Below, one piece after another: positions 51,247-59,432 of a stretch of 64,000 bases of DNA. The position numbers were made by a program, and so were the translations under genes. Below the pieces are notes generated by a model. It made no database searches. It saw only the letters and a program-made list of their open reading frames with translations, and was not told the DNA's origin. Position 1 is the stretch's first letter. The number at the start of each line of letters is the position of its first letter. The DNA is from an uncultured Eubacteriales bacterium (GTDB taxonomy: Bacteria > Bacillota > Clostridia > Christensenellales > Aristaeellaceae), in the NCBI GenBank assembly GCA_902761755.1, contig CACWLP010000009.1, forward strand, positions 46,706 through 110,705. The letters are read 5' to 3'.

Positions 51247-53654
51247 TGGCAATTTTCGGTCGTTTCAATGAACGGGCCCAGCGGGTCATCGCCGCGGCGC
51301 AGAAATCCGCCGTGGACCTGGGCCACGCCTTCGTGGGCAGCGAGCATTTCCTCATCGCCCTGCTGAAGGAAGCCCGGTCCGACGCCCCGGCCCTGCCGGA
51401 CAACGTGATCGCGGAAACCGTGGTGGAAGCCGTGAAGCAGCTCACCGGCACCGGCAGCCACGCCCCCACCCAGCTGGAGCTGACCCCGCGGGTGAAAAAA
51501 CTGATGGAAACCAGCATCCGGGAGGCCCAGCGCCTGGGCCAGCCCTACGTCACCGCAGGGCATTTCTGGCTGGCGCTGCTGCAGGATCCGGAAAGCGTGG
51601 CCATGCGGGTGCTCGTTTCCATGGGATGCGATATTGATAAACTGCGCCAAAGCGTCCAGGACGCCCTCTGCCGCAACGGCGGGCATCCGGACGATCCCGC
51701 CCCGGACGCCGACAATCCCCTGGTCCGGTACGGCCGGGATCTGACGAAGGCCGCCGAGCACGGCGAACTGGACCCCGTGATCGGAAGAGCGGCGGAGATC
51801 GAGCGCATCGTGCAGATCCTGTCCCGCCGCACGAAAAACAACCCCGTCCTCATCGGCGAGCCGGGGGTGGGCAAATCCGCCGTGGCGGAGGGCCTGGCCC
51901 AGCGCATCCAGCAGGGCAGCGTGCCGGAAACCCTGGCCGACAAAAAGATCATCTCCCTGGACATGGGCAGCATGGTGGCCGGCAGCAAGTACCGGGGCGA
52001 ATTTGAGGAACGGCTCAAGAACACCCTGGACGAGGTGAAAAAGCGGGGCGACGTGATCCTCTTCATCGACGAACTGCAGAACATCATCGGCGCGGGCAAG
52101 GCCGAAGGCAGCATGGACGCCGCCAATATCTTGAAGCCCGCCCTGGCCCGGGGGGAGATCCAGTGCATCGGCGCCACCACCCTGGACGAATACCGCAAGC
52201 ACATCGAAAAGGACGCGGCCCTGGCCCGGCGCTTCCAGCCGGTCACGGTAAACGAGCCCTCGGAAGAAGAAACCCTGGCCATCATGAAGGGCCTGCGGGA
52301 CCGGTATGAAGCCCACCACAAGGTGCGCATCACGGACGAAGCCCTGGAAGCCGCGGTGAAGCTGTCCAATCGCTATATCGCCGACCGGTTCCAGCCGGAT
52401 AAAGCCATCGACCTCATGGACGAGGCCGCTTCCCGGGTGCGCATCCAGGCCTTCACCGCCCCGCCGGACGTGAAGGCGCAGGAAAAGAAGCTGGAAGGCG
52501 TGCTGCGGGAGAAGCGGGAGGCTATCGACAAGCAGGATTACGAAAAGGCCGCCGCCCTGCGGGATCAGGAACACACTCTCCGCGCCGAAATCGAGGAAAA
52601 GCGCGCAGCATGGGAAAAGCAGAAATCCGCCGTCAAGGATACCGTGGGCGAGGAGGACATCGCCCAGGTGGTGGCGGGCTGGACGGGCATCCCGGTGAAA
52701 AAAATGACGGAAGAGGAATCCGAGCGCCTGCTGCATCTGGAAGAGCTGCTGCACAAGCGGGTCATCGGCCAGGAAGAGGCGGTCTCCGCCGTCAGCCGGG
52801 CCATCCGCCGGGCCCGGGCGGGGCTCAAGGATCCCAAGCGCCCCATCGGCAGCTTCATTTTCCTGGGCCCCACGGGGGTAGGCAAAACGGAGCTGTGCCG
52901 CGCCCTGGGCGAAGCCATGTTCGGGGACGAAGACGCCCTGATCCGGCTGGACATGAGCGAATACATGGAAAAGCACACGGTGAGCCGCATGGTGGGCTCT
53001 CCCCCGGGTTACGTGGGCTATGACGAGGGCGGCCAGCTCACCGAGGCCGTGCGCCGCAAGCCGTATTCCGTGGTGCTCTTCGACGAGGTGGAAAAGGCCC
53101 ATCCCGACGTGTTCAACATGCTTCTGCAGATCCTGGAGGACGGCCGCCTCACCGATAACATGGGCCGGGTGGTGAGCTTCAAGAACTGCATCATCGTCAT
53201 GACCAGCAACGCCGGCGCCCAGAGCGCCCAGCGGGGCGGCGTGGGCTTCGGCGCGGGCATGAGTGACGCCATGGACTACGAGCGCATGCGGGAAAAGGTG
53301 CTTTCCGATATCAAGACCGTGTTCCGCCCCGAATTTCTCAACCGGGTGGACGAGATCATCGTGTTCCACAAGCTGGAGCAGAAGGACATCGAGCAGATCG
53401 CCGCCCTGATGCTCTCCCAGGTGGCCAAGCGCCTCAAGGAACGGGATATCGATCTGCGCTACGACGGCGACGTGGTGAAGCATCTGGCCCGGGCGGGCTT
53501 CGACGAGCAGTACGGCGCCCGTCCCCTGCGCCGAGTGATCCAGCGCACCATCGAGGATTCCCTCTCCGAGCAGCTCATCGCCGGCAGGATCCATCTGGGC
53601 GAAGGCATCCGCATGAAAATGGACGGAGAGCAAATCGTATTCGAGCAGGAATAA
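51246..53654 (+). CDS. clpC: ATP-dependent Clp protease ATPase subunit ClpC
   Basis: An 802-residue Hsp100 unfoldase. It has a double Clp-N domain (1-145), AAA-1 with [13 protein letters not shown] (near 207), and a UVR-containing middle domain ([19 protein letters not shown] near 422). AAA-2 follows, with [20 protein letters not shown] (near 541) and the D2-small domain. It partners with ClpP and is targeted by McsB-marked substrates. No VGF loop check was possible beyond GVGFGAGMS near 663. It is followed by a clear terminator. Confidence 0.97.
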   Translation: MAIFGRFNERAQRVIAAAQKSAVDLGHAFVGSEHFLIALLKEARSDAPALPDNVIAETVVEAVKQLTGTGSHAPTQLELTPRVKKLMETSIREAQRLGQPYVTAGHFWLALLQDPESVAMRVLVSMGCDIDKLRQSVQDALCRNGGHPDDPAPDADNPLVRYGRDLTKAAEHGELDPVIGRAAEIERIVQILSRRTKNNPVLIGEPGVGKSAVAEGLAQRIQQGSVPETLADKKIISLDMGSMVAGSKYRGEFEERLKNTLDEVKKRGDVILFIDELQNIIGAGKAEGSMDAANILKPALARGEIQCIGATTLDEYRKHIEKDAALARRFQPVTVNEPSEEETLAIMKGLRDRYEAHHKVRITDEALEAAVKLSNRYIADRFQPDKAIDLMDEAASRVRIQAFTAPPDVKAQEKKLEGVLREKREAIDKQDYEKAAALRDQEHTLRAEIEEKRAAWEKQKSAVKDTVGEEDIAQVVAGWTGIPVKKMTEEESERLLHLEELLHKRVIGQEEAVSAVSRAIRRARAGLKDPKRPIGSFIFLGPTGVGKTELCRALGEAMFGDEDALIRLDMSEYMEKHTVSRMVGSPPGYVGYDEGGQLTEAVRRKPYSVVLFDEVEKAHPDVFNMLLQILEDGRLTDNMGRVVSFKNCIIVMTSNAGAQSAQRGGVGFGAGMSDAMDYERMREKVLSDIKTVFRPEFLNRVDEIIVFHKLEQKDIEQIAALMLSQVAKRLKERDIDLRYDGDVVKHLARAGFDEQYGARPLRRVIQRTIEDSLSEQLIAGRIHLGEGIRMKMDGEQIVFEQE

Positions 53655-53706
53655 ATCCTTCCCGGCCATCGAACGGCTGAACGAATCAATCATCAATCGC
53701 AAACAA

Positions 53707-53738
53707 AAAGAAAGACGGCTTTTATGCCGTCTTTCTTT
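53707..53738. terminator. Bidirectional terminator between clpC and fba
   Basis: A 13-bp stem, AAAGAAAGACGGC at 53707-53719 with GCCGTCTTTCTTT at 53726-53738, serving the two convergent genes. Confidence 0.85.
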
Positions 53739-53751
53739 GCGTTCGTAAGGA

Positions 53752-54717
53752 TCAGGCCTTGCCGTTGCAGCCCAGCACGTCCACGATCTTGTGGCGCACC
53801 ATGTCGCGCAGGGCGGCGCGGGCGTCGGTCAGATACTGACGGGGATCGAAGTGATCGGGATGCTCGTCAAAGTGCTTGCGGATCATGGCGGTGAAGGCCA
53901 GGCGCAGGTCGCTGTCGATGTTGATCTTGCACACGGACAGGCTGGCAGCCTTGCGCAGCTGCTCCTCGGGAATGCCCACAGCGTCGGGCATCTTGCCGCC
54001 GTGCTCGTTGATGATCTTCACGAATTCCTGGGGCACGGAAGAGGAGCCGTGGAGCACGATGGGGAACCCGGGCAGCCGGCGGCTCACTTCCTCCAGCACG
54101 TCGAAGCGCAGGGGCGGGGGCACCAGAACGCCGTCCGCATTGCGGGTGCACTGGGCGGGGGTGAACTTGTAGGCGCCGTGGCTGGTGCCGATGGCGATGG
54201 CCAGGGAGTCGCAGCCCGTGCGGGTCACGAATTCTTCCACTTCTTCGGGACGGGTGTAGGAGCTGTCCTCGGCGGACACCTTCACTTCGTCCTCCACGCC
54301 GGCCAGGGTGCCCAGCTCGGCTTCCACCACCACGCCGTGATCGTGGGCATATTCCACCACCCGGCGGGTTTCCTTGATGTTCTCTTCAAAGGGCAGGCCG
54401 CTCTTGTCGATCATAACGGAGGTGAAGCCGCCGTCGATGCAGTTCTTGCAGGTTTCAAAATCGGGGCCGTGGTCCAGATGCAGCACGATGGGCAGATCGG
54501 TCTCCTTCACCGCCGCTTCCACCAGCTTCACCAGGTAGGTGTGGTTGGCGTAGGCGCGGGCGCCCTTGCTGACCTGCAGGATCACGGGCGCGTTTTCCAT
54601 CTTGGCCGCTTCGGTGATGCCCTGCACGATCTCCATGTTGTTCACGTTGAACGCGCCGATGGCGTAGCCGCCGTCATAAGCCTTCTTGAACATTTCCTTG
54701 GAAGTAACCAGAGCCAT
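53752..54717 (-). CDS. fba: Class II fructose-1,6-bisphosphate aldolase
   Basis: Zinc-dependent glycolytic enzyme of 321 residues. Zinc and substrate motifs are visible: VLHLDHGPDFETC near 80, VVVEAELGTLAG near 128, SHGAYKF near 176 and VLHGSSSVP near 215. The length and motifs fit the class IIB (gatY/fba) group. An ATG at 54717 follows AAGGAGGAG; upstream in-frame codons run through the promoter and are not coding. Codon use is regular, as in highly expressed genes. Confidence 0.97.
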   Translation of the reverse strand: MALVTSKEMFKKAYDGGYAIGAFNVNNMEIVQGITEAAKMENAPVILQVSKGARAYANHTYLVKLVEAAVKETDLPIVLHLDHGPDFETCKNCIDGGFTSVMIDKSGLPFEENIKETRRVVEYAHDHGVVVEAELGTLAGVEDEVKVSAEDSSYTRPEEVEEFVTRTGCDSLAIAIGTSHGAYKFTPAQCTRNADGVLVPPPLRFDVLEEVSRRLPGFPIVLHGSSSVPQEFVKIINEHGGKMPDAVGIPEEQLRKAASLSVCKINIDSDLRLAFTAMIRKHFDEHPDHFDPRQYLTDARAALRDMVRHKIVDVLGCNGKA

Positions 54718-54762
54718 ATTCTTCTCCTCCTTAGCATTGCATTCGGGGTTTGCATCCGATTT

Positions 54763-54791
54763 ATTATACACGGTTTTTTCCGTTTTGACCA
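54763..54791 (-). promoter_or_regulatory. Promoter of fba
   Basis: TGGTCA, 17 nt, TATAAT read leftward. The spacer holds the short palindrome AACGGAAAAAACCGTG. Confidence 0.65.
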
Positions 54792-54967
54792 GCCCCCGGG
54801 CAGGAATTATCCCACACATTTCTTCCTTTCGGAAAAAAATATTCCGTTTTTGCCTCCGCCGCCGGGCCATACCGGGCCAATCCGTCAAAAAACCGGCGTG
54901 CGGGATTCGTTCACGGCCCGTTTCCTCGCTTATATGCTGATCGGGGCAAAACCCGCGGCCCCGTATA

Positions 54968-55420
54968 TCAGCCGTTTTTCTTCCCGGCAAAAAAGCCGCT
55001 CTTCAGCACGGCCCGCTTGGTGAAATAATTCCAGATCATCACGATCAGGGTGGACAGCGCCTTGTTCACCATGTACATGGTCACGGCAAACCCAAAAATT
55101 GTGAACAGCCGCCCATCCTCCCCGAAAAGCACCCGGAACAGGTACATCAGCCCTTCGTTGAGCGCAAGCCCCATCACGCTGGTGATCAGGAACGCGGCTT
55201 TGGCGGCGTTTCCCTGGTCCTTCGCGCCTTTGAACACCCATATCACGCACAGCACGTAATTGAGGATCACCGAGATCAGGAACGCGATGGGCACGGCGGC
55301 CAGGGTGTCCAGGCCCATTTTGTCCCGGAGCAGCACCAGGCACGCGAACTCCACCAGGAAGCACACGCCGCCTGTGAGCAGGAAACGCAGCGCCTCCCGC
55401 AGCTTTTCTTTTTCCTGCAT
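54968..55420 (-). CDS. GtrA-family membrane protein
   Basis: A 150-residue protein with four hydrophobic segments and the GtrA phrase GGVCFLVEFACLVLLRDKMG near 18. GtrA-like proteins are thought to help move lipid-linked sugars across the membrane for wall or O-antigen glycosylation. ATG at 55420 has a 10-nt spacing to GGAGG, whereas the ATG three codons earlier is too close. It is the last gene of a three-gene leftward run with a membrane glycosyltransferase-like protein. Confidence 0.88.
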   Translation of the reverse strand: MQEKEKLREALRFLLTGGVCFLVEFACLVLLRDKMGLDTLAAVPIAFLISVILNYVLCVIWVFKGAKDQGNAAKAAFLITSVMGLALNEGLMYLFRVLFGEDGRLFTIFGFAVTMYMVNKALSTLIVMIWNYFTKRAVLKSGFFAGKKNG

Positions 55421-55425
55421 GGCCG

Positions 55426-55689
55426 TCATTCCTCCCCCTGCCGGGCCTGCTTTTCGTAATCCTGCATCCTGTAACGCAGGGTATCCCCGTCGTCCCCCCG
55501 GGCGTAGGACGCGGACAGGATATCGCCGATATCCGTCCGGATCGGCGTTTTCCGCCCGGCTGTCAGGTAAGAAACACCGTCCCCTTCCAGCAGCACCACG
55601 GTGATGTTCTTATACTTCATACTGGAGGCGAACAGCACCCGCACGGGCCGGTTATGATCCAGGGAATACTGCAGAAAACGCCTAACCAT
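55426..55689 (-). CDS. Small protein of unknown function between two membrane-glycosylation genes
   Basis: An 87-residue soluble protein that I do not recognise. It is rich in charged residues, begins MVRRFLQYSLDHNRPVRVLF and has predicted strands in the middle (NITVVLLEGDGVSYLTAG). It overlaps the end of the upstream membrane protein by 8 nt and stops just before GtrA, with GGAGGAAGGC upstream. The tight packing argues that it is translated with them. Confidence 0.7.
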   Translation of the reverse strand: MVRRFLQYSLDHNRPVRVLFASSMKYKNITVVLLEGDGVSYLTAGRKTPIRTDIGDILSASYARGDDGDTLRYRMQDYEKQARQGEE

Positions 55690-57754
55690 TGCCTTCCTCC
55701 GGCGCATCCGGCAGCACCTGGTAGATCCGGATCCCGTCCCGGTCGTACGCAAGGGCGTACAGAGCGTCCAGGGCGGCGTAGTTCACGTAGTATTCCCCCA
55801 TTTCATGCCCGGACACCAGGATGTATTTCACCCCGTACTGATCCAGCAGCGCCCTGTCCCCGATGGGATCCGCGTAGAAGCGTTTCACCTCCGCGTGCTC
55901 TTCATCCAGCATAAAGCCGTGATAGCGCAGCCAGGTATCCGGCCCGCAGACGATGCGCCGCCCCGCCAGGCTGGAAACAAAATTGATATGCTGATCCCCG
56001 GTGAGGAACACCGCGTCCTCTTCCGTCATCTGCTCTACCCAGGCCGCCGCATCCGCGTCCGCTTTGGAAAAATGATATTCGTCGGTCACCATTTCCCGGG
56101 CCACTGCCAGAATACCGGTAGAGAAGAACAGGACGCACATGATCCCGGCGATCACGGGCCTGGCGCGCAGCCCCTTGAGCCTGTCCAGCAGCGCGAAGGC
56201 GTAATCCGCCGCCAGCACCGCGCAGAGCATGTACCAGATATAGAACAGCTTGTTATTGTCGTATTCGTTGGGCTGAAACTGAATGAACTCCGCCAGCAGA
56301 TAGATCACGAACGCGCCGCTGGCGATGAAACGCCGCTTTTCATTCTTTTCCAGCAGCGACAGCAGGATCAGGATGAAGGGCAGCCCGATGTTTTTGATGT
56401 AAAACCACAGGTATCCGTCCCGCAGGCCGTTCAGGGTATTGTTGACCCAGTTGAAGCGAAACTGCAGGAAGCTCTCGTTCCCGACCGCCTGGTGAAAGGT
56501 CCAGGTGAACAGCTGGGGCGCGGCCAGGGCCACGGCGATGCCGCCGTACAGCCCCCAGAACAGGAGGGCCGCTTTCCGCTGGCGGCGGCTATGGATCAGA
56601 TCCCAGGCCATCCATCCCGCGCTGCACAGGCCCAGGGCCAGGAAGCAGTGGGTGTTCACCATGGGCAGCATCCCGGCCAGGACGCCCAGCAGGGCCGCCT
56701 GGTACGCGTCCGTTTTCCGCCGCCGGAACACTGACGTCGGCCCGTCCCCGTCTTCGTCCAGGGCCAGCCCCCAGCTTTCCCGGGGCCGCAAAAGATCATA
56801 GAGCAGATACAGGCAGGGGATCACCAGCATCCAGCCCGCCAGGGTGGTGCGCTGGGGCACCATCATGTCCGCGATCACATTGCTCCAGCGCAGGTTATAG
56901 GTGCCGAATTCCTGATGGTTCGCCGGGGTTTGATACCAGCCGTTGAGCACGATCCCGATCCGTTCCCACAGCCCGGATACGCTCTGGAGCTGATTGTGCC
57001 CCATGGCGCCGTAACCAGCCCCGGCTTCTCCCAGCACCGCGCCCTGCATGTCCACCAGGTACAGGAAGCCCAGCCCGCCGTTCAAGAAAAACAGCAGCGC
57101 CGCCAGCACCGCGCCTTTCCGGCTTTCCGCCATGCGGCTGGCCAGGATGCAGTAGCCGGAAAAGGTGAGCGCCATGAGCACCGTGCCGGTAAACACCATC
57201 GAGAACCGCAGGGACGTGCCCAGCAGCATGAAGCTGGTGGCAAAAGTGTCCGCCAGGAAGGGATAGGCCAGCCTCCGCCCCGGCAGGATGCTGTAATCCA
57301 TGGGGAACGCGGCGTTCCGGGCGCCGGTGGCAATGGCCAGGTGCAGCGGCAGATCCCCGAAGGTGCACTGTCCCGTGTGCAGCGATCCGTCCGCCGCCGG
57401 GCAGAGGATATGGGTCCATTGCAGGTACGCCCCGATCAGCGTCAGGGGCAGCGCCACCCACAGCAGGGTTTTCGCCAGTGCCCGGTCCTCGTCCCCCAGG
57501 GGACGCAGCGGGCGCTTCGCCCTGAAAAACCAGGCCGCCGCCGTCAGCAGCCCCAGCAGCACCAGCGCAAAAATGTGGGCCGTCACCGAAAAACGGAAGA
57601 CAAACGCCCACAGGGCCGGCAGCCACATCATCAGCGCGCAGCCCAGGCACGCGCCCAGCCAGGCCCGCACCGCCGGGGCTTTTCCCGGCAGCAGGAAGCG
57701 CACGATCATGAGCCCGCAACCCACGTACACCGCAAAATAGAATACGGCCAGCAT
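55682..57754 (-). CDS. Large polytopic membrane protein, GT-C glycosyltransferase-like
   Basis: A 690-residue protein with about twelve hydrophobic segments and a soluble C-terminal region from about residue 575. The loop around GDLPLHLAIATGARN (near 133-147) resembles the acidic first-loop site of GT-C polyprenyl-sugar transferases. The C-terminal domain (VWVEQ... to KYILVSGHEMGEYYVN) is like those after the membrane part in such enzymes. A role in surface-polymer glycosylation with the downstream GtrA protein is inferred. An ATG at 57754 follows GGAGGAACGGGT. Confidence 0.65.
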   Translation of the reverse strand: MLAVFYFAVYVGCGLMIVRFLLPGKAPAVRAWLGACLGCALMMWLPALWAFVFRFSVTAHIFALVLLGLLTAAAWFFRAKRPLRPLGDEDRALAKTLLWVALPLTLIGAYLQWTHILCPAADGSLHTGQCTFGDLPLHLAIATGARNAAFPMDYSILPGRRLAYPFLADTFATSFMLLGTSLRFSMVFTGTVLMALTFSGYCILASRMAESRKGAVLAALLFFLNGGLGFLYLVDMQGAVLGEAGAGYGAMGHNQLQSVSGLWERIGIVLNGWYQTPANHQEFGTYNLRWSNVIADMMVPQRTTLAGWMLVIPCLYLLYDLLRPRESWGLALDEDGDGPTSVFRRRKTDAYQAALLGVLAGMLPMVNTHCFLALGLCSAGWMAWDLIHSRRQRKAALLFWGLYGGIAVALAAPQLFTWTFHQAVGNESFLQFRFNWVNNTLNGLRDGYLWFYIKNIGLPFILILLSLLEKNEKRRFIASGAFVIYLLAEFIQFQPNEYDNNKLFYIWYMLCAVLAADYAFALLDRLKGLRARPVIAGIMCVLFFSTGILAVAREMVTDEYHFSKADADAAAWVEQMTEEDAVFLTGDQHINFVSSLAGRRIVCGPDTWLRYHGFMLDEEHAEVKRFYADPIGDRALLDQYGVKYILVSGHEMGEYYVNYAALDALYALAYDRDGIRIYQVLPDAPEEGNG

Positions 57755-57787
57755 ACCCGTTCCTCCACATTGCATTTCAGCAGAGCT

Positions 57788-57816
57788 ATTATACCCAATC
57801 CTTCCCAAAATGGCAA
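57788..57816 (-). promoter_or_regulatory. Promoter of the membrane glycosyltransferase operon
   Basis: TTGCCA, 17 nt, TATAAT read leftward, 34 nt before the start codon. Confidence 0.8.
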
Positions 57817-57837
57817 CCGGAGGCCCGCGTCCGGCGC

Positions 57838-57866
57838 TTTACAGCTCCCCCGCTCCGTGCTATACT
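57838..57866 (+). promoter_or_regulatory. Promoter of the zinc-ribbon gene
   Basis: TTTACA, 17 nt, TATACT. It is divergent from the previous promoter with 21 nt between them. Confidence 0.75.
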
Positions 57867-57896
57867 GTACCCACGAAGCCGAACCGAGGTGATCCC

Positions 57897-58124
57897 ATGC
57901 GCTGCCACTGCCCCCACTGTGAGGAAGAAGCCTGGATGGTCCATTCCGAAAAGGATAACGCCTGCGTGTGCCCCCAATGCCTGTACCGCTGCTACGCCTG
58001 CCAGGGCACCGGCACCGCGCTGACCCGGGATCAGGTGCTGTCGCTCCGGGACAACGACGCGCTTTTGCGTGCTTCCGCCGCCTTCGATATCCACGCGGAC
58101 ACCATGGAAAAAGGCCAAAGCTGA
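57897..58124 (+). CDS. Small cysteine-rich zinc-ribbon protein
   Basis: A 75-residue protein with six or more cysteines in the first 36 residues: CHCPHC, CVCPQC and CYAC. The pattern suggests one or two zinc ribbons. The rest is a short helical region (LTRDQVLSLRDNDALLRA). No wider family is recognised. It has a clear promoter, a weak ribosome site (GAGGTG) and a terminator, so it is a real single-gene unit. A DNA- or RNA-linked role is possible but not shown. Confidence 0.75.
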   Translation: MRCHCPHCEEEAWMVHSEKDNACVCPQCLYRCYACQGTGTALTRDQVLSLRDNDALLRASAAFDIHADTMEKGQS

Positions 58125-58144
58125 CGCCGCCCGCGTTTGTTTTT

Positions 58145-58166
58145 CCCCCGCCAGGGGGCTTTTTTT
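58145..58166 (+). terminator. Terminator of the zinc-ribbon gene
   Basis: CCCCC-GCCA-GGGGG hairpin followed by CTTTTTTT. It overlaps the end of the convergent alaX-type gene. Confidence 0.7.
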
Positions 58167-59325
58167 ATGGGAGCAGGCGTGCCATCGCCCGGTCCAGCAC
58201 GCCTTCGTCCGGCGCGCTGCCCTGGGCCAGATCCGGCTTCCCGCCGCCCCGGCCGCCGCATTCCCGCAGCAGCGCCGCCATATCCGCGTCCACATTTTCT
58301 CCCCGGGCAAATACGATCGCCCGGCCCGCTTTTCCCGGGCAGGAAAGCAGCGCCGCCGCGTCCTTTTCCCGGATCAATTCCCCCGCGGCCCGCACCAGCA
58401 GCCCGGCGTCCGCAAAGGGCAGATGCCCGGCGTACACATTTCCCCGCTTCCCCGCGCGCAGGGCCTCCAGCACCGCCGACAGCAGCCGGTTTTCCAGATC
58501 GGACCGCTTTTCCTTCTGTTCCTCCCTTTCCCGTTTCAGGGCTTCCGGGGCGTCCGGCACCGGGGCGGACAGGGCCGCCGCCGTTTCCTCCGCGGATCTG
58601 GCCGCCGCCTGGAAATACCTGACCGCCCGCATCCCCGCCAGGAAACGCAGCCGCATCAGCCCCCGGGCCGGGGCGGCGGACAGGATCTTCACCGGCCCGA
58701 TCTGCCCGGTGGAACGGGGATGCGTGCCCCCGCAGGGCACCATTTCATAATCCCCCATCGCCACGATCCGCAAATGCTCCGATACCGTGGGGCGCTTGCG
58801 CAGGGGCAGCGTTTTCAATTCCTCTTCCGAAGGAAACCAGCAGCGGATGGGGTCGTCCCGCTGCACCCGCTGGTTCACCAGCGTTTCCAGCGCGTTCCTT
58901 TCCGCATCCGTCAGGCGGGTGCGTCCGCCGGGCATTTCGATGTCGATGCTGCTGTCCTCCTCTCCGGTATGCAGCCCCACCGTCACGCCCTGCAGCGTCT
59001 GCCATACCGCGCCGGCCAGCAGATGGTCCCCGGCGTGCTGCTGCATGTGGTCCCATCGCCGGTCCCAGTCGACGGTGCCGTGCACCGCCGTGCCGGGGCG
59101 CAGCGCCGCGTCCGTGCGGTGCCACACGGCGCCGTCCGCCGCTTCCACGTCCGTCACCCAGGCGCTTCCGCCGTCCCAGCACAGGCTTCCCGTATCGTGG
59201 GGCTGGCCCCCGGAGGTGGGATAAAAGGCGCTGCGGTCCAGGGCGATCCATCCGTCCTCCCGCACCGCGGCTACCCTGGCGTCGAACGCCCTCAGGTACG
59301 CGTCGTCATAATACAGCCTTTCCAT
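58165..59325 (-). CDS. AlaX-type alanyl-tRNA editing protein with DHHA1 domain
   Basis: A 386-residue trans-editing factor that would hydrolyse mischarged Ser- or Gly-tRNA(Ala). Zinc motifs are visible: HMQQHAGDH near 93 (HxxxH) and CGGTH near 197 (CxxxH). YPTSGGQPHDTG near 35 is the conserved entry to the editing domain. The last 130 residues form a DHHA1-like domain (GGRGGGKPDLAQGSAP near 356), as in the long AlaX-L class and AlaRS itself. No aminoacylation domain. An ATG at 59325 follows GGAGG. Confidence 0.92.
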   Translation of the reverse strand: MERLYYDDAYLRAFDARVAAVREDGWIALDRSAFYPTSGGQPHDTGSLCWDGGSAWVTDVEAADGAVWHRTDAALRPGTAVHGTVDWDRRWDHMQQHAGDHLLAGAVWQTLQGVTVGLHTGEEDSSIDIEMPGGRTRLTDAERNALETLVNQRVQRDDPIRCWFPSEEELKTLPLRKRPTVSEHLRIVAMGDYEMVPCGGTHPRSTGQIGPVKILSAAPARGLMRLRFLAGMRAVRYFQAAARSAEETAAALSAPVPDAPEALKREREEQKEKRSDLENRLLSAVLEALRAGKRGNVYAGHLPFADAGLLVRAAGELIREKDAAALLSCPGKAGRAIVFARGENVDADMAALLRECGGRGGGKPDLAQGSAPDEGVLDRAMARLLP

Positions 59326-59384
59326 GCCGGGCCCTCCTGCGCGTTTTTTTCATCATATCATATTTCTTCGCAGAAAGAAACCCC

Positions 59385-59413
59385 GCCGCGGGCGGTAAAG
59401 CCCCGGCGGGGTC
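59385..59413 (-). terminator. Terminator of the SBP/pilin-like operon
   Basis: A GC-rich stem (CCCCGCCG with CGGCGGGG) and a T-rich tail reading leftward. Confidence 0.7.
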
Positions 59414-59432
59414 AGTTTTCTGTTCTTCCAGG

